Assembly (NCBI RefSeq): GCF_900156475.1
Contig: NZ_FTNR01000010.1
Coordinates: 1 to 64,000 of the forward strand
Direction of reading: 5' to 3'
Origin: Natronorubrum thiooxidans
GTDB taxonomy: Archaea; Halobacteriota; Halobacteria; Halobacteriales; Natrialbaceae
DNA length: 64,000 nt
Under the pieces are notes generated by a model. The model saw only the letters and a program-made list of their open reading frames with translations, was not told the DNA's origin and searched no databases. The number at the start of each line of letters is the position of its first letter. The first letter of the stretch is position 1. A program made the position numbers and the translations under genes. This document shows, in pieces, positions 58,701 to 64,000 of this stretch.

Positions 58701-61632
58701 CCAGGCCGGGACGGACGACGGGCCACAACGGATCGTCCTCGAGGAGCGGAACCTGGACACGAACGAGACGCGGATCGTCGGGGAGCAGACCGTCTCGCTG
58801 CAGCCTGGCTTCTACCATCTCGGCGCGCTCAACATCTCGTACGCGCCCGAGGCCGCGGGCTCGTACGACCTCACGCTCGGTGACCGCGTCGTCGGGACCG
58901 TCGCCGTCGACGAGGCCATCACCGACATTCAGGTCGTCGGCGCATCCGTCTCGGCGGTCGAACTCGTGGAAGGCGAGGAACTGTTCGTCACTGGCAGCCT
59001 CTATCAGGCGGGCACCGTCGCGGGCAGCCAGACCATCGAACTAACGGCCGAGAACGTCGACACCGGTGAGGTCGCGGTCGTCGCCAGCCAGGAGACGGGC
59101 GAACTCCAACCCGGATTCTACCATCTCGGTGCACTCAACGTCTCGTACACGCCGGACACTGCAGGCACGTACGAACTCACGCTCGGCGATCGGTCGGCTG
59201 GTACCATCGAGGTCGAAGCCGCGTACTCCGACGTGCAGGTGATCGCTGCGTCCACCTCCGAAGTCGATCTCGTTGCGAGCGAGGAAGCGTTCGTCACCGG
59301 GAGCATCTACCAGGCTGGCACCATCGCGGGCAGTGAGGCCGTGGACCTCGTCGCCGAGAACGTCGAGACAGGAGAGGAGGTCGTCCTCGGTAGTCAGGCG
59401 TCACCCGAACTCGCTCCCGGCTGGTACCACCTCGGCGCACTCAACGTCACGTACGCCATCGACGAGGCTGGCACCTACGACCTCCGGCTGGGTGACCGCC
59501 ACGCCGGCACCGTCGAGGTCGAAGCCGCCTACTCCGACGTCCAGGTGATCGCCGCCGGAACCTCAGCTGTCGACCTCGTCGCGGGCGAGGAGGCGTTTGT
59601 CACGGGCAGCATCTATCAAGCGGGAACGATCGTGGACAGCGGAACGATCGAACTCACCGCCGAGAACGTTGATACCGGTGAGATAGTCGTCCTCGGCTCT
59701 CAGGAGTCGCCCGAACTCGCTCCCGGCTGGTACCACCTCGGCGCGCTCAACGTCTCGTACGCCATTGACGAGCCGGGCACGTACGATCTCAGACTGGGTG
59801 ACCGCAATGCCGGCACCGTCGAGGTCGAGGCCGCCTCCTCCGACATCATCGTCATCGCCGCCGGAACCTCAGCTGTCGACCTGTTCGCTGGTGAGGAGGC
59901 GTTCGTCACGGGAAGCATCTACCAGGCTGGCACGATCGCGGGCAGCGAGACGGTCGACCTCGTCGCCGAGAACGTCGAGACAGGAGAGGAGGTCGTCCTC
60001 GGCTCTCAGGAGTCGCCCGAACTCGCTCCTGGCTGGTACTACCTCGGCGCGCTCAACGTCTCGTACGCCATCGACGAGCCGGGCACGTACGACCTCCGGC
60101 TGGGAGATCGCGACGCGGGAACCGTCGAGGTCGAGTTCGGTACTGTGGACGTCGACATCGTCTCCGTCGACGGGCAGGGAACCGGCTTCGACCTGGAGAC
60201 GGGCGAGCCGCTCGTGTACACGAGCCACAGTGCGACGGTCGCCGTCCACGTCAAATCCGACGTTCCGCTTGATGAGGTGACGCTCCTCGTCCAGTCCCGC
60301 GAAACCACGTACGCTGTCTCGGCAGCCGGAACCCATGTGACGGGCGACCGCTGGACCATCGACGTGCCGCTGGCCGACGTTCCCGACGATGGCCGCTACG
60401 GGCTCACCGTCGTCGCCGTCGACGCCGGTGGCACCGGCGACGCGGCGGTCGCCGAAGAGGTGCTCGTGATCGATCGCAACGGTCCCTCGATGTCGGTCTC
60501 GGTCGAGAACGTCGACAGCAACGACGCGACGGTCGTCGTCGTCGACAGCAACGAACCGCTCGAGGAGCTTTCGTCGGTCACCGTCGAACTACCCACTCAA
60601 GACGGCTCGACGTCGACCGAGACGATTACGATGATTCAGGCCACCGACACCCAGTTCATCGGCACACTCGAGTTCGAGGAGTCGGGCGAGTACACCGTCA
60701 CCGTCGTCGGCGTCGACCACGCGGGCAACGAAGGGACCGACACTGCGTCGGTCATCATCAACACCGGCTTTACGCTGAACGACGGCGAGATCATCATCGA
60801 CAAATCGGGAACCTCGATCGCGTTCGAGGTCGCCGACGACGCCGACGAGGCGATCAACGCCCAGGAGCTGTTCCTCGCACTGTCGGAAAACAGCATCAAC
60901 CCGAACGTCGGCGGCGGCGACCTCGGCGTCGGCTTCATCACGGCCAAGTTGGACAGCTTCCTCGAGTACCACCTCGAGGAGGGGACGATCGAGCACGCGA
61001 CGATCTCGATGGCAGTCGACGAGACCGCCGTTCCAAGCGGTTCCAGTGTTGCCGACGCACAGATCCACTACTACGATCAGTCCGCGAGTCAGTGGGACCC
61101 AGTCGACACCACTGTCGAACAGGTCGGCGATCAGCCGTTCCTGGTCGCCGACGTGACCCACTTCTCGACGTACGGCGCGTTGATCGCCGACGAGGAGCCG
61201 CCACAGCTCGTGTCTGCCTTCCCGACCGACGGGACGACGCTCAAGGCAACGACTGAGGAGCTCACCGTCCGATTCGAGTACGCCGACGAGCTATCGGGAG
61301 TCGATGTCGGCGACGTTCGGTTGGCCGTCGACGGCATCGACGTGACGGGCGACGAGGGCTCGAGTATCACGTCGTTGGCGGCCGAACACACGATGGCCGT
61401 CGAGGCTGGCGGCTCCTACACCGTCTCGGTGACCGTTGTCGACGTCGCCGGAAACGCCGCAACCTACGAGACGACGTTCGACGTGGCCGGCGAAGACGAC
61501 GAGAGCGATGCTGATGAGAACCATGCGCGCAACGACGAAACCGGCGACGACGGGACTCCCGGATTCGGCGTCTCGATGACGTTGCTCGTGGTGCTGGTAG
61601 CCGCACTGTTCATCGCTCGCCGACGCCGTTGA
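52732..61632 (+). CDS. Giant secreted PGF-CTERM surface protein with beta-helix, CARDB and tandem repeats
   Basis: 2966 residues. Signal peptide about 1-42 (RSFAVVLSVLLVTSIMVPFV). Right-handed beta-helix of NosD type about 60-600, with rows of N-x-I-x-x-N units. CARDB domains start near 643 and 745 (DTNEPITAGETL, DTNEPIAAGDTL). A second beta-helix follows about 843-1203, a Gly/Ser linker about 1328-1342, and another CARDB near 1350. Nine 102-residue repeats fill 1554-2469, followed by Ig-like segments. The C-terminus has G-T-P-G-F-G-V, one membrane helix and RRRR, the PGF-CTERM signal cut by archaeosortase. It is exported and lipid-anchored, probably adhesive or cell-cell contact; substrate binding is unknown. 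Divergent from a signalling cluster. Confidence 0.88.
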   Translation: MSLLEWKSRFSQVRTRSFAVVLSVLLVTSIMVPFVAVGSTTGDGDGSSLEQLAGLEATSDHGTCVVADESIQDAIDAASPGETICVGDGTYQEALFIDKDDLTLIASDGSQPVLDGSDGVFGHGIHVSGATGVTIDGVVVQGFEEINGLSGIGIYLQDAHEATVRNTEVRNNDGGILNWNGDDVTIESNTLTNNAQGKVSNAFNNVHGGIHLSGSSGNTIENNDASGNHETNIYVRNSDDATVRGNTVTDAPQGQQGSIYVYGSTNALIEANTVTDNVGGDLRRGIGLRTADGPTVTDNHLEGNQGTALHVRSSNDVSVSGNTITNNQNTGLFVTGSATNTVLEGNTVDGNDGHGIRVQSDGVIVRDNDILENELSGVSVSEAREVIVRSNVIADSDNSGVAVFGSTSTAARNGLIEGNTVSGSGGDGIWISGPRDVTVRGNDVTTSSEHGIHAIDAESVVIDENDVSGSQRSGIKTDGAVNVTVTKNTVTANADTGILVRDTVSDTRAMAISENTATDNVDGVRLEGSNLENVTVEANRLEENTNGVTIADTPSSQDALRINENVIQNNANRGINHETNQLIDITSNWWGDASGPSGGAVDRETGAVADGLGDSIEHDSHDDRFWFDPWLTTDVGGESDPVGAQFDIEITDTNEPITAGETLVVTATVTNMGDQSGTETVELIADDGATGLDSTEVTLGDGESEPIDLSWETTGDDTGVFDLSVVSPYSADTVIVTVDAPSAGAFFAVTIDDTNEPIAAGDTLEVSTTIANIGDAEGTQTIEFVAFDGTTVVDSTSLTLAADATETLVLSWSNAPDGTGDVTVRTEDDSDGRTVAIGAATAVEITSCRVIDTAGNYVLSSDLSGDDTCITITASDVSVDGGGHTIAASNATGNDWGVHVTGVDGRVENVSVTNLVLEGWGNGVRFRNVDDSELSNVVVENGSTGVVLSASHGNTLNDLTIRDNNRRALSLSSSDDNVVSDVEATGNEAATTFSGRGSVYLFGSSNNEFEDVVVTDGRSGVRISFSTGNEFVGLTTERHANYGLEVQSNSNTFTDVVANDNGWHGIQVNTASFNAFENVTVTGTDGSAVRLTGIGSGSTPQNNVFENVSVTDNDGAAVSLSVANYNTFRDLTTASNTGSAVTFVSRAEGNLVEFGEIGHGINTAVNFGSDSVGNTVREVSLNGTGTPFVSQDGGPNNEFDRVDIDGTVVSLSARGVGTSQVSPSTLPADSTPLGSFLRVTPHSSGTTHVEHLRFHYEAADVESLDENALAIWRLVDGEWIAPTDATYVTGVDTDQQYVFATGIDESHLSATFGVFATGSSTDPGDGDSSGSSGGGGGSGAATPADPEPEPDAPFFTVSIVETTSPVTAGETLDVTAVVENVGAENGTGTVELLANGAVVDSASTSLSAGDEVAIELSWATTADDVAETSTLEVRSDDDAATAVVTVNPVDEDAEIVLYGARAQSDTVDVGDTLTVVGDFYNLGTTGGERTVTLFVDGEAVDDATVTVSPGLARGAAELTWTPTEDDISDGAAETEFTLSLDGLLVGTVTVDNPYSDIQVIAASSSSTELVAGEEAYVVGSIYQAGTIAGSETFDLVAENVDTGEEIVLGSQESPELAPGFYYLGALNVSYAIDEPGTYDLRLGDRDAGSVEAEAAYSDVKVIAASTSEIELVAGEEAYVVGSIYQAGTIAGTETFDLIAENVDTGDEIVLGSQESPELAPGWYHLGALNISYTIEEAGTYDITLGDQSAGTVEVEAAYSDILVIGASTSEVDLVAGEEAHVVGSIYQAGTIEAGETVDLVAENAETGEEIVLGSQESPELAPGFYYLGALNVSYTIDEAGTYDLRLGNRDAGTVEVEAAYSDITVIAASSSVVEFVAGEEAYVVGSIYQAGTIEASETFELTAENVDTGEEFVLGTQESPELAPGYYYLGALNVSYTIDEAGTYDLTLGDRPAGTVEVLPSNSDIRVTAASVEEIELVQGETTFVTGSIYQAGTDDGPQRIVLEERNLDTNETRIVGEQTVSLQPGFYHLGALNISYAPEAAGSYDLTLGDRVVGTVAVDEAITDIQVVGASVSAVELVEGEELFVTGSLYQAGTVAGSQTIELTAENVDTGEVAVVASQETGELQPGFYHLGALNVSYTPDTAGTYELTLGDRSAGTIEVEAAYSDVQVIAASTSEVDLVASEEAFVTGSIYQAGTIAGSEAVDLVAENVETGEEVVLGSQASPELAPGWYHLGALNVTYAIDEAGTYDLRLGDRHAGTVEVEAAYSDVQVIAAGTSAVDLVAGEEAFVTGSIYQAGTIVDSGTIELTAENVDTGEIVVLGSQESPELAPGWYHLGALNVSYAIDEPGTYDLRLGDRNAGTVEVEAASSDIIVIAAGTSAVDLFAGEEAFVTGSIYQAGTIAGSETVDLVAENVETGEEVVLGSQESPELAPGWYYLGALNVSYAIDEPGTYDLRLGDRDAGTVEVEFGTVDVDIVSVDGQGTGFDLETGEPLVYTSHSATVAVHVKSDVPLDEVTLLVQSRETTYAVSAAGTHVTGDRWTIDVPLADVPDDGRYGLTVVAVDAGGTGDAAVAEEVLVIDRNGPSMSVSVENVDSNDATVVVVDSNEPLEELSSVTVELPTQDGSTSTETITMIQATDTQFIGTLEFEESGEYTVTVVGVDHAGNEGTDTASVIINTGFTLNDGEIIIDKSGTSIAFEVADDADEAINAQELFLALSENSINPNVGGGDLGVGFITAKLDSFLEYHLEEGTIEHATISMAVDETAVPSGSSVADAQIHYYDQSASQWDPVDTTVEQVGDQPFLVADVTHFSTYGALIADEEPPQLVSAFPTDGTTLKATTEELTVRFEYADELSGVDVGDVRLAVDGIDVTGDEGSSITSLAAEHTMAVEAGGSYTVSVTVVDVAGNAATYETTFDVAGEDDESDADENHARNDETGDDGTPGFGVSMTLLVVLVAALFIARRRR
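57391..60138 (+). repeat. Nine tandem 306-bp repeats coding 102-residue domains
   Basis: Units start at about 57391, 57697, 58003, 58309, 58615, 58918, 59224, 59530 and 59836. Each begins with (Y)SD-I/V and carries VGSIYQAGTI, SQESPELAPG and YYLGALNVSY-like blocks. Units 5 and 6 are most divergent; units 1-4 and 7-9 share long identical DNA blocks, pointing to recent duplication or gene conversion. A distant tenth unit precedes them from about 57085. Confidence 0.85.
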
Positions 61633-61766
61633 TACGGACTACTGTACGTCGTTTCCGGTGCAACCATAATCGTCCTGCAAGCTTCACCGGGAAACCGTTA
61701 CAGCAGACCGGCTGAGGGCCGATTCGACCGACGGAACCGCTCTTTTCATTATCCGTTCGGGACAGC

Positions 61767-62582
61767 CTACTCTGTCCCCGTATACAACGAGACGTCGAGT
61801 GATCGTGCCGAGTGTGTGAGTGATCCCATCGAGATCACGTCGACACCCGTGGCGGCGTAGTCGGGAACGTCCTCGAGGGTGATCCCGCCGCTGGCCTCCG
61901 CGAGGACATCGTGGTCTTCGAGCGCGTCGACGGCCGCCGAGGCGTCGTCGGGAGCCATGTTATCGAGCAGGACGATATCGGCTCCCGCCGCGGCCGCCCG
62001 CGGGGCGTCGTCGACGGTTTCGACTTCGACCTCGAGTTTCGTCGCGAAAGAAACGCGCTCACGGAAGTGGGAAATCGCGCCCTCGAGACCCAACTCGGCG
62101 ACGTGGTTGTCCTTGATCATGACCATATGCGAGAGGTCCAGTCGGTGCGTGTCGCCGCCGCCAGCGACGACAGCGCGTTTCTCGAGGCCGCGCAGGCCGG
62201 GCGTCGTCTTTCGGGTCCCGGCGATCCGAACGTCGTCGGATTCGGTGCGAGCCGCCTCGACCGCCTCGTGCGTCGCCGTCGCGATACCCGAAGCGTGACC
62301 GGCGAGGTTGACCGCGACGCGTTCACCGCGGAGCACGTCGCGGGCCGGCCCCTCGACGCGGAGGAGTTCGTCGCCGGGATCGACGGCAGCGCCGTCCTCG
62401 AGCGCGTCGACCACGCCGACGCCAAGGTAGTCGAAAACAGATTGAGCGGCCTCGAGGCCCGCCACGACGCCGGATTCTTTCGCGACGAGTCGGCCGGACG
62501 TCTCGCCCGGCACCTCGTTGGTGACGTCGTGGTGGCCGAGGTCCTCGCGGAGCCAGCCCTCGATCTGTGTGTCGGGAATCAT
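61767..62582 (-). CDS. nadC: Nicotinate-nucleotide pyrophosphorylase (carboxylating)
   Basis: 271 residues from ATG 62582 (MIPDTQIEGWLREDLGHHDV). G-T-R-K-T-T-P-G-L-R near 122-131 binds quinolinate, and VVAGGGDTHRLDLSHMVMIK follows with the PRPP contacts; IVLLDNMAPD and EASGGITLEDV complete the barrel. It converts quinolinate and PRPP to nicotinate mononucleotide. It is the de novo NAD gene next to nadB, separated from it by a mechanosensitive channel gene on the other strand. Confidence 0.92.
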   Translation of the reverse strand: MIPDTQIEGWLREDLGHHDVTNEVPGETSGRLVAKESGVVAGLEAAQSVFDYLGVGVVDALEDGAAVDPGDELLRVEGPARDVLRGERVAVNLAGHASGIATATHEAVEAARTESDDVRIAGTRKTTPGLRGLEKRAVVAGGGDTHRLDLSHMVMIKDNHVAELGLEGAISHFRERVSFATKLEVEVETVDDAPRAAAAGADIVLLDNMAPDDASAAVDALEDHDVLAEASGGITLEDVPDYAATGVDVISMGSLTHSARSLDVSLYTGTE

Positions 62583-62737
62583 GTCTCGCCTGCGGATGCG
62601 GCCGCAGCGAAAATAAACGGTCCGTTTCAGCCGGCTGACGGTCGATCGAACGCGTCTCACGGCATCCCGGAATAGACTCGAGACCCTGATTGTCCGTCCG
62701 TAGAAACGGTTAACTCACTCTTCGCCGAGAGTCTGTC

Positions 62738-63880
62738 ATGGTCGAGGTAGTTACCAGTGTTCTAACACGGGTGTTCGAGGGAGTTCCGGCCTGGCAGGCC
62801 ACACTGTTGTTGATCGGCGCCTCGGTCGGTCTCGCTGTCTTACTCGAGGTGCTCGTACTGCGGACGCTGTTGCGATACACCAGCCGAACGAAGACCGAGT
62901 ACGATTACATCCTCGTCGGGGAGCTTCGCGCACCCGTCGTCCTGACGGCGGCGCTGACGGGTGTCTATCTGCTCACACAGCTGCCGTCGGTGAGTCAGAA
63001 CGTCCTCCTGACGCCCGCACAGCTCGAGACGTTCTTCGGGAAGCCGTCGCTGTCGGTCATCATCGTCGCGTGGGCGTTCGCGTCGAACCGGATCGTCAAC
63101 CGGTTCGTCGAGGAGGTCAAAGACAAGGGGTCGCGGTTCGACTTCGCACCCGTCTTCTCGAACGTCTGGACGCTCGTCGTCGTCATCGGCACGGTCGGCG
63201 TCTTGCTGTCGCTGTGGGAGTACAGCATCTCGCCGCTGCTCGGCGCGGCCGGCGTCGCGGGGATCGCCGTCGGCTTCGCTGCTCGAGACACCGTCGCGAA
63301 CTTCTTCGGTGGGATCGCGCTCTACTTCGACGACACGTACAAACTCGGCGACTACATCGAACTCGACTCGGGCGAGGCGGGGACGGTCGTCAAGGTCGGC
63401 GTGCGGTCGACGACGCTCATGATGCGCGACGAAGTACTCGTCACGGTGCCGAACGCGTCGCTGAACGCCGCGAAGGTGATCAACCAGTCGGCCCCACAGC
63501 GCAGAAGACGGCTCAAGGTGCCGATCGGCGTCGCCTACGGCACCGACATCGACGTGTTCGAAGAACTCGTCACGGAGCTCGCCGTCGACGAACCGCTCGT
63601 GCTCGACTCGCCGAAGCCGCGGATGCGCTTTCGAGCCTTCGGCGACTCCGCGCTCGAGTACGAACTCCTCTGTTGGGTCGGCTCGCCGACTCGTGCGAAC
63701 AAGACCAGACACGAGCTCAACCGAGCGATCTACACGGAACTGCTTGCAGCAGAGATCGAGATCCCGTTCCCACAGCGTGACGTTCGAGTCGTCTCAGAAT
63801 CGTCCACCGAAGCTGACCAGTCACCGCAGACGTCCCTGCTGGAGGACGACTCCGAGAAAATCGCGACGAGACGGCAGTAG
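62738..63880 (+). CDS. MscS-family mechanosensitive channel
   Basis: 380 residues. Three N-terminal membrane segments (about 20-42, 65-85 and 105-125 with a loop) lead into the pore helix and beta domain: GVAGIAVGFAARDTVANFFG near 171-190, with Gly/Ala repeats that pack the pore, then GDYIELDSGEAGTVVKVGVR and VTVPNASLNAAKVINQS. The C-terminal alpha/beta cage ends near 350, followed by a Ser/Gln-rich tail. It gates on membrane tension during osmotic shock. It is convergent with the nadB end. Confidence 0.9.
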   Translation: MVEVVTSVLTRVFEGVPAWQATLLLIGASVGLAVLLEVLVLRTLLRYTSRTKTEYDYILVGELRAPVVLTAALTGVYLLTQLPSVSQNVLLTPAQLETFFGKPSLSVIIVAWAFASNRIVNRFVEEVKDKGSRFDFAPVFSNVWTLVVVIGTVGVLLSLWEYSISPLLGAAGVAGIAVGFAARDTVANFFGGIALYFDDTYKLGDYIELDSGEAGTVVKVGVRSTTLMMRDEVLVTVPNASLNAAKVINQSAPQRRRRLKVPIGVAYGTDIDVFEELVTELAVDEPLVLDSPKPRMRFRAFGDSALEYELLCWVGSPTRANKTRHELNRAIYTELLAAEIEIPFPQRDVRVVSESSTEADQSPQTSLLEDDSEKIATRRQ

Positions 63881-63882
63881 GG

Positions 63883-64000
63883 CTACCGTGTTGGGGCCGG
63901 TCGCTCGGTCGGCTCGGACGAGACGTAGTGACAGCCCTTCGAGTCCGGGTTTTCCGCGGCCGCACGCGCGATCAACAGCGCGGTGACGGTGGCGTTTCGC
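63883..64000 (-). CDS. nadB: L-aspartate oxidase, C-terminal end (runs off the window)
   Basis: Only 38 residues are in the window. The minus strand reads RNATVTALLIARAAAENPDS, then K-G-C-H-Y-V-S-S-E-P and a short tail to TAG at 63883. This R-N-x-x-x-x-A-x-x-I-A-x-x-A and C-H-Y-V-S end is typical of NadB, and nadC close by supports it. NadB oxidises L-aspartate to iminoaspartate for quinolinate synthesis. Confidence 0.7.
   Translation of the reverse strand, partial: RNATVTALLIARAAAENPDSKGCHYVSSEPTERPAPTR

Overview
This window is chromosomal DNA of a haloarchaeon (class Halobacteria). The evidence is the strongly acidic proteins, the mostly leaderless genes with TATA elements about 25 to 30 nt before the start codon, and the presence of haloarchaeal markers: the RNA polymerase-associated epsilon protein, the RPA3/RPA3-associated pair, a HalX receiver, amphi-Trp and DUF5814 proteins, archaeosine/methanopterin MptA, and a PGF-CTERM surface protein. 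A member of the Natrialbaceae (Natrinema/Haloterrigena-like) is my guess, not something the sequence proves.

Positions 1-17328 are an accessory region, best read as the right-hand part of an integrative element inserted at the 3' end of tRNA-His (17329-17401). A tyrosine recombinase (16047-17165) lies directly beside that tRNA. The left border is outside the window. The element carries a replication module on the minus strand (unknown protein, SF1 helicase, TOPRIM primase; 539-5243), and an ISH3-like transposase abuts the end of the primase gene. A small winged-helix regulator is transcribed divergently from the replication module. Next comes about 850 bp without a convincing gene but dense in inverted repeats (5633-6484), which I rate the best candidate here for an undescribed structured RNA or element origin. 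Further right are two PD-(D/E)XK-like nucleases (6485-6997, 9528-10505), a winged-helix/coiled-coil protein, small acidic proteins, a duplicated pair of winged-helix genes (11374-12272), a membrane-anchored GAF-like protein with a small overlapping partner (12419-13292), an FAD-linked oxidase as cargo, and a 170-bp direct repeat present on either side of a 6.9-kb segment.

Positions 17402-64000 are mostly ordinary core chromosome with five tRNA genes in the window (His-GTG, Thr-GGT, Gly-CCC, Ile-GAT, Leu-TAA). Core functions include ssDNA binding (rpa3 and partner), NAD metabolism (nadE, nadK, nadC and the 3' end of nadB), pterin synthesis (mptA), a dph6-type ligase, cyclophilin, a chromate transporter, redox proteins, two SDRs, a TrmB-family regulator and stress proteins. 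Three places break the pattern. First, five copies of a promoter-like repeat surround a nucleotidyltransferase gene and precede mptA (32554-33989). Second, a tandem array of tRNA-Ile 3'-end copies (38604-38844) looks like integration scars. Third, an ORF-less element with perfect hairpins (46350-46790) resembles the ends of IS200/IS605-type transposons.

The right end holds a signalling cluster read leftwards: an HxlR-receiver-HalX fusion, a 7TM-PAS histidine kinase, and a receiver protein with a degenerate kinase region. It is divergent from a 2966-residue secreted PGF-CTERM protein built from beta-helix, CARDB and nine nearly identical repeats of about 102 residues. A perfect inverted repeat and a palindromic TATA sequence lie between them, suggesting local control of a large surface adhesin-like protein.
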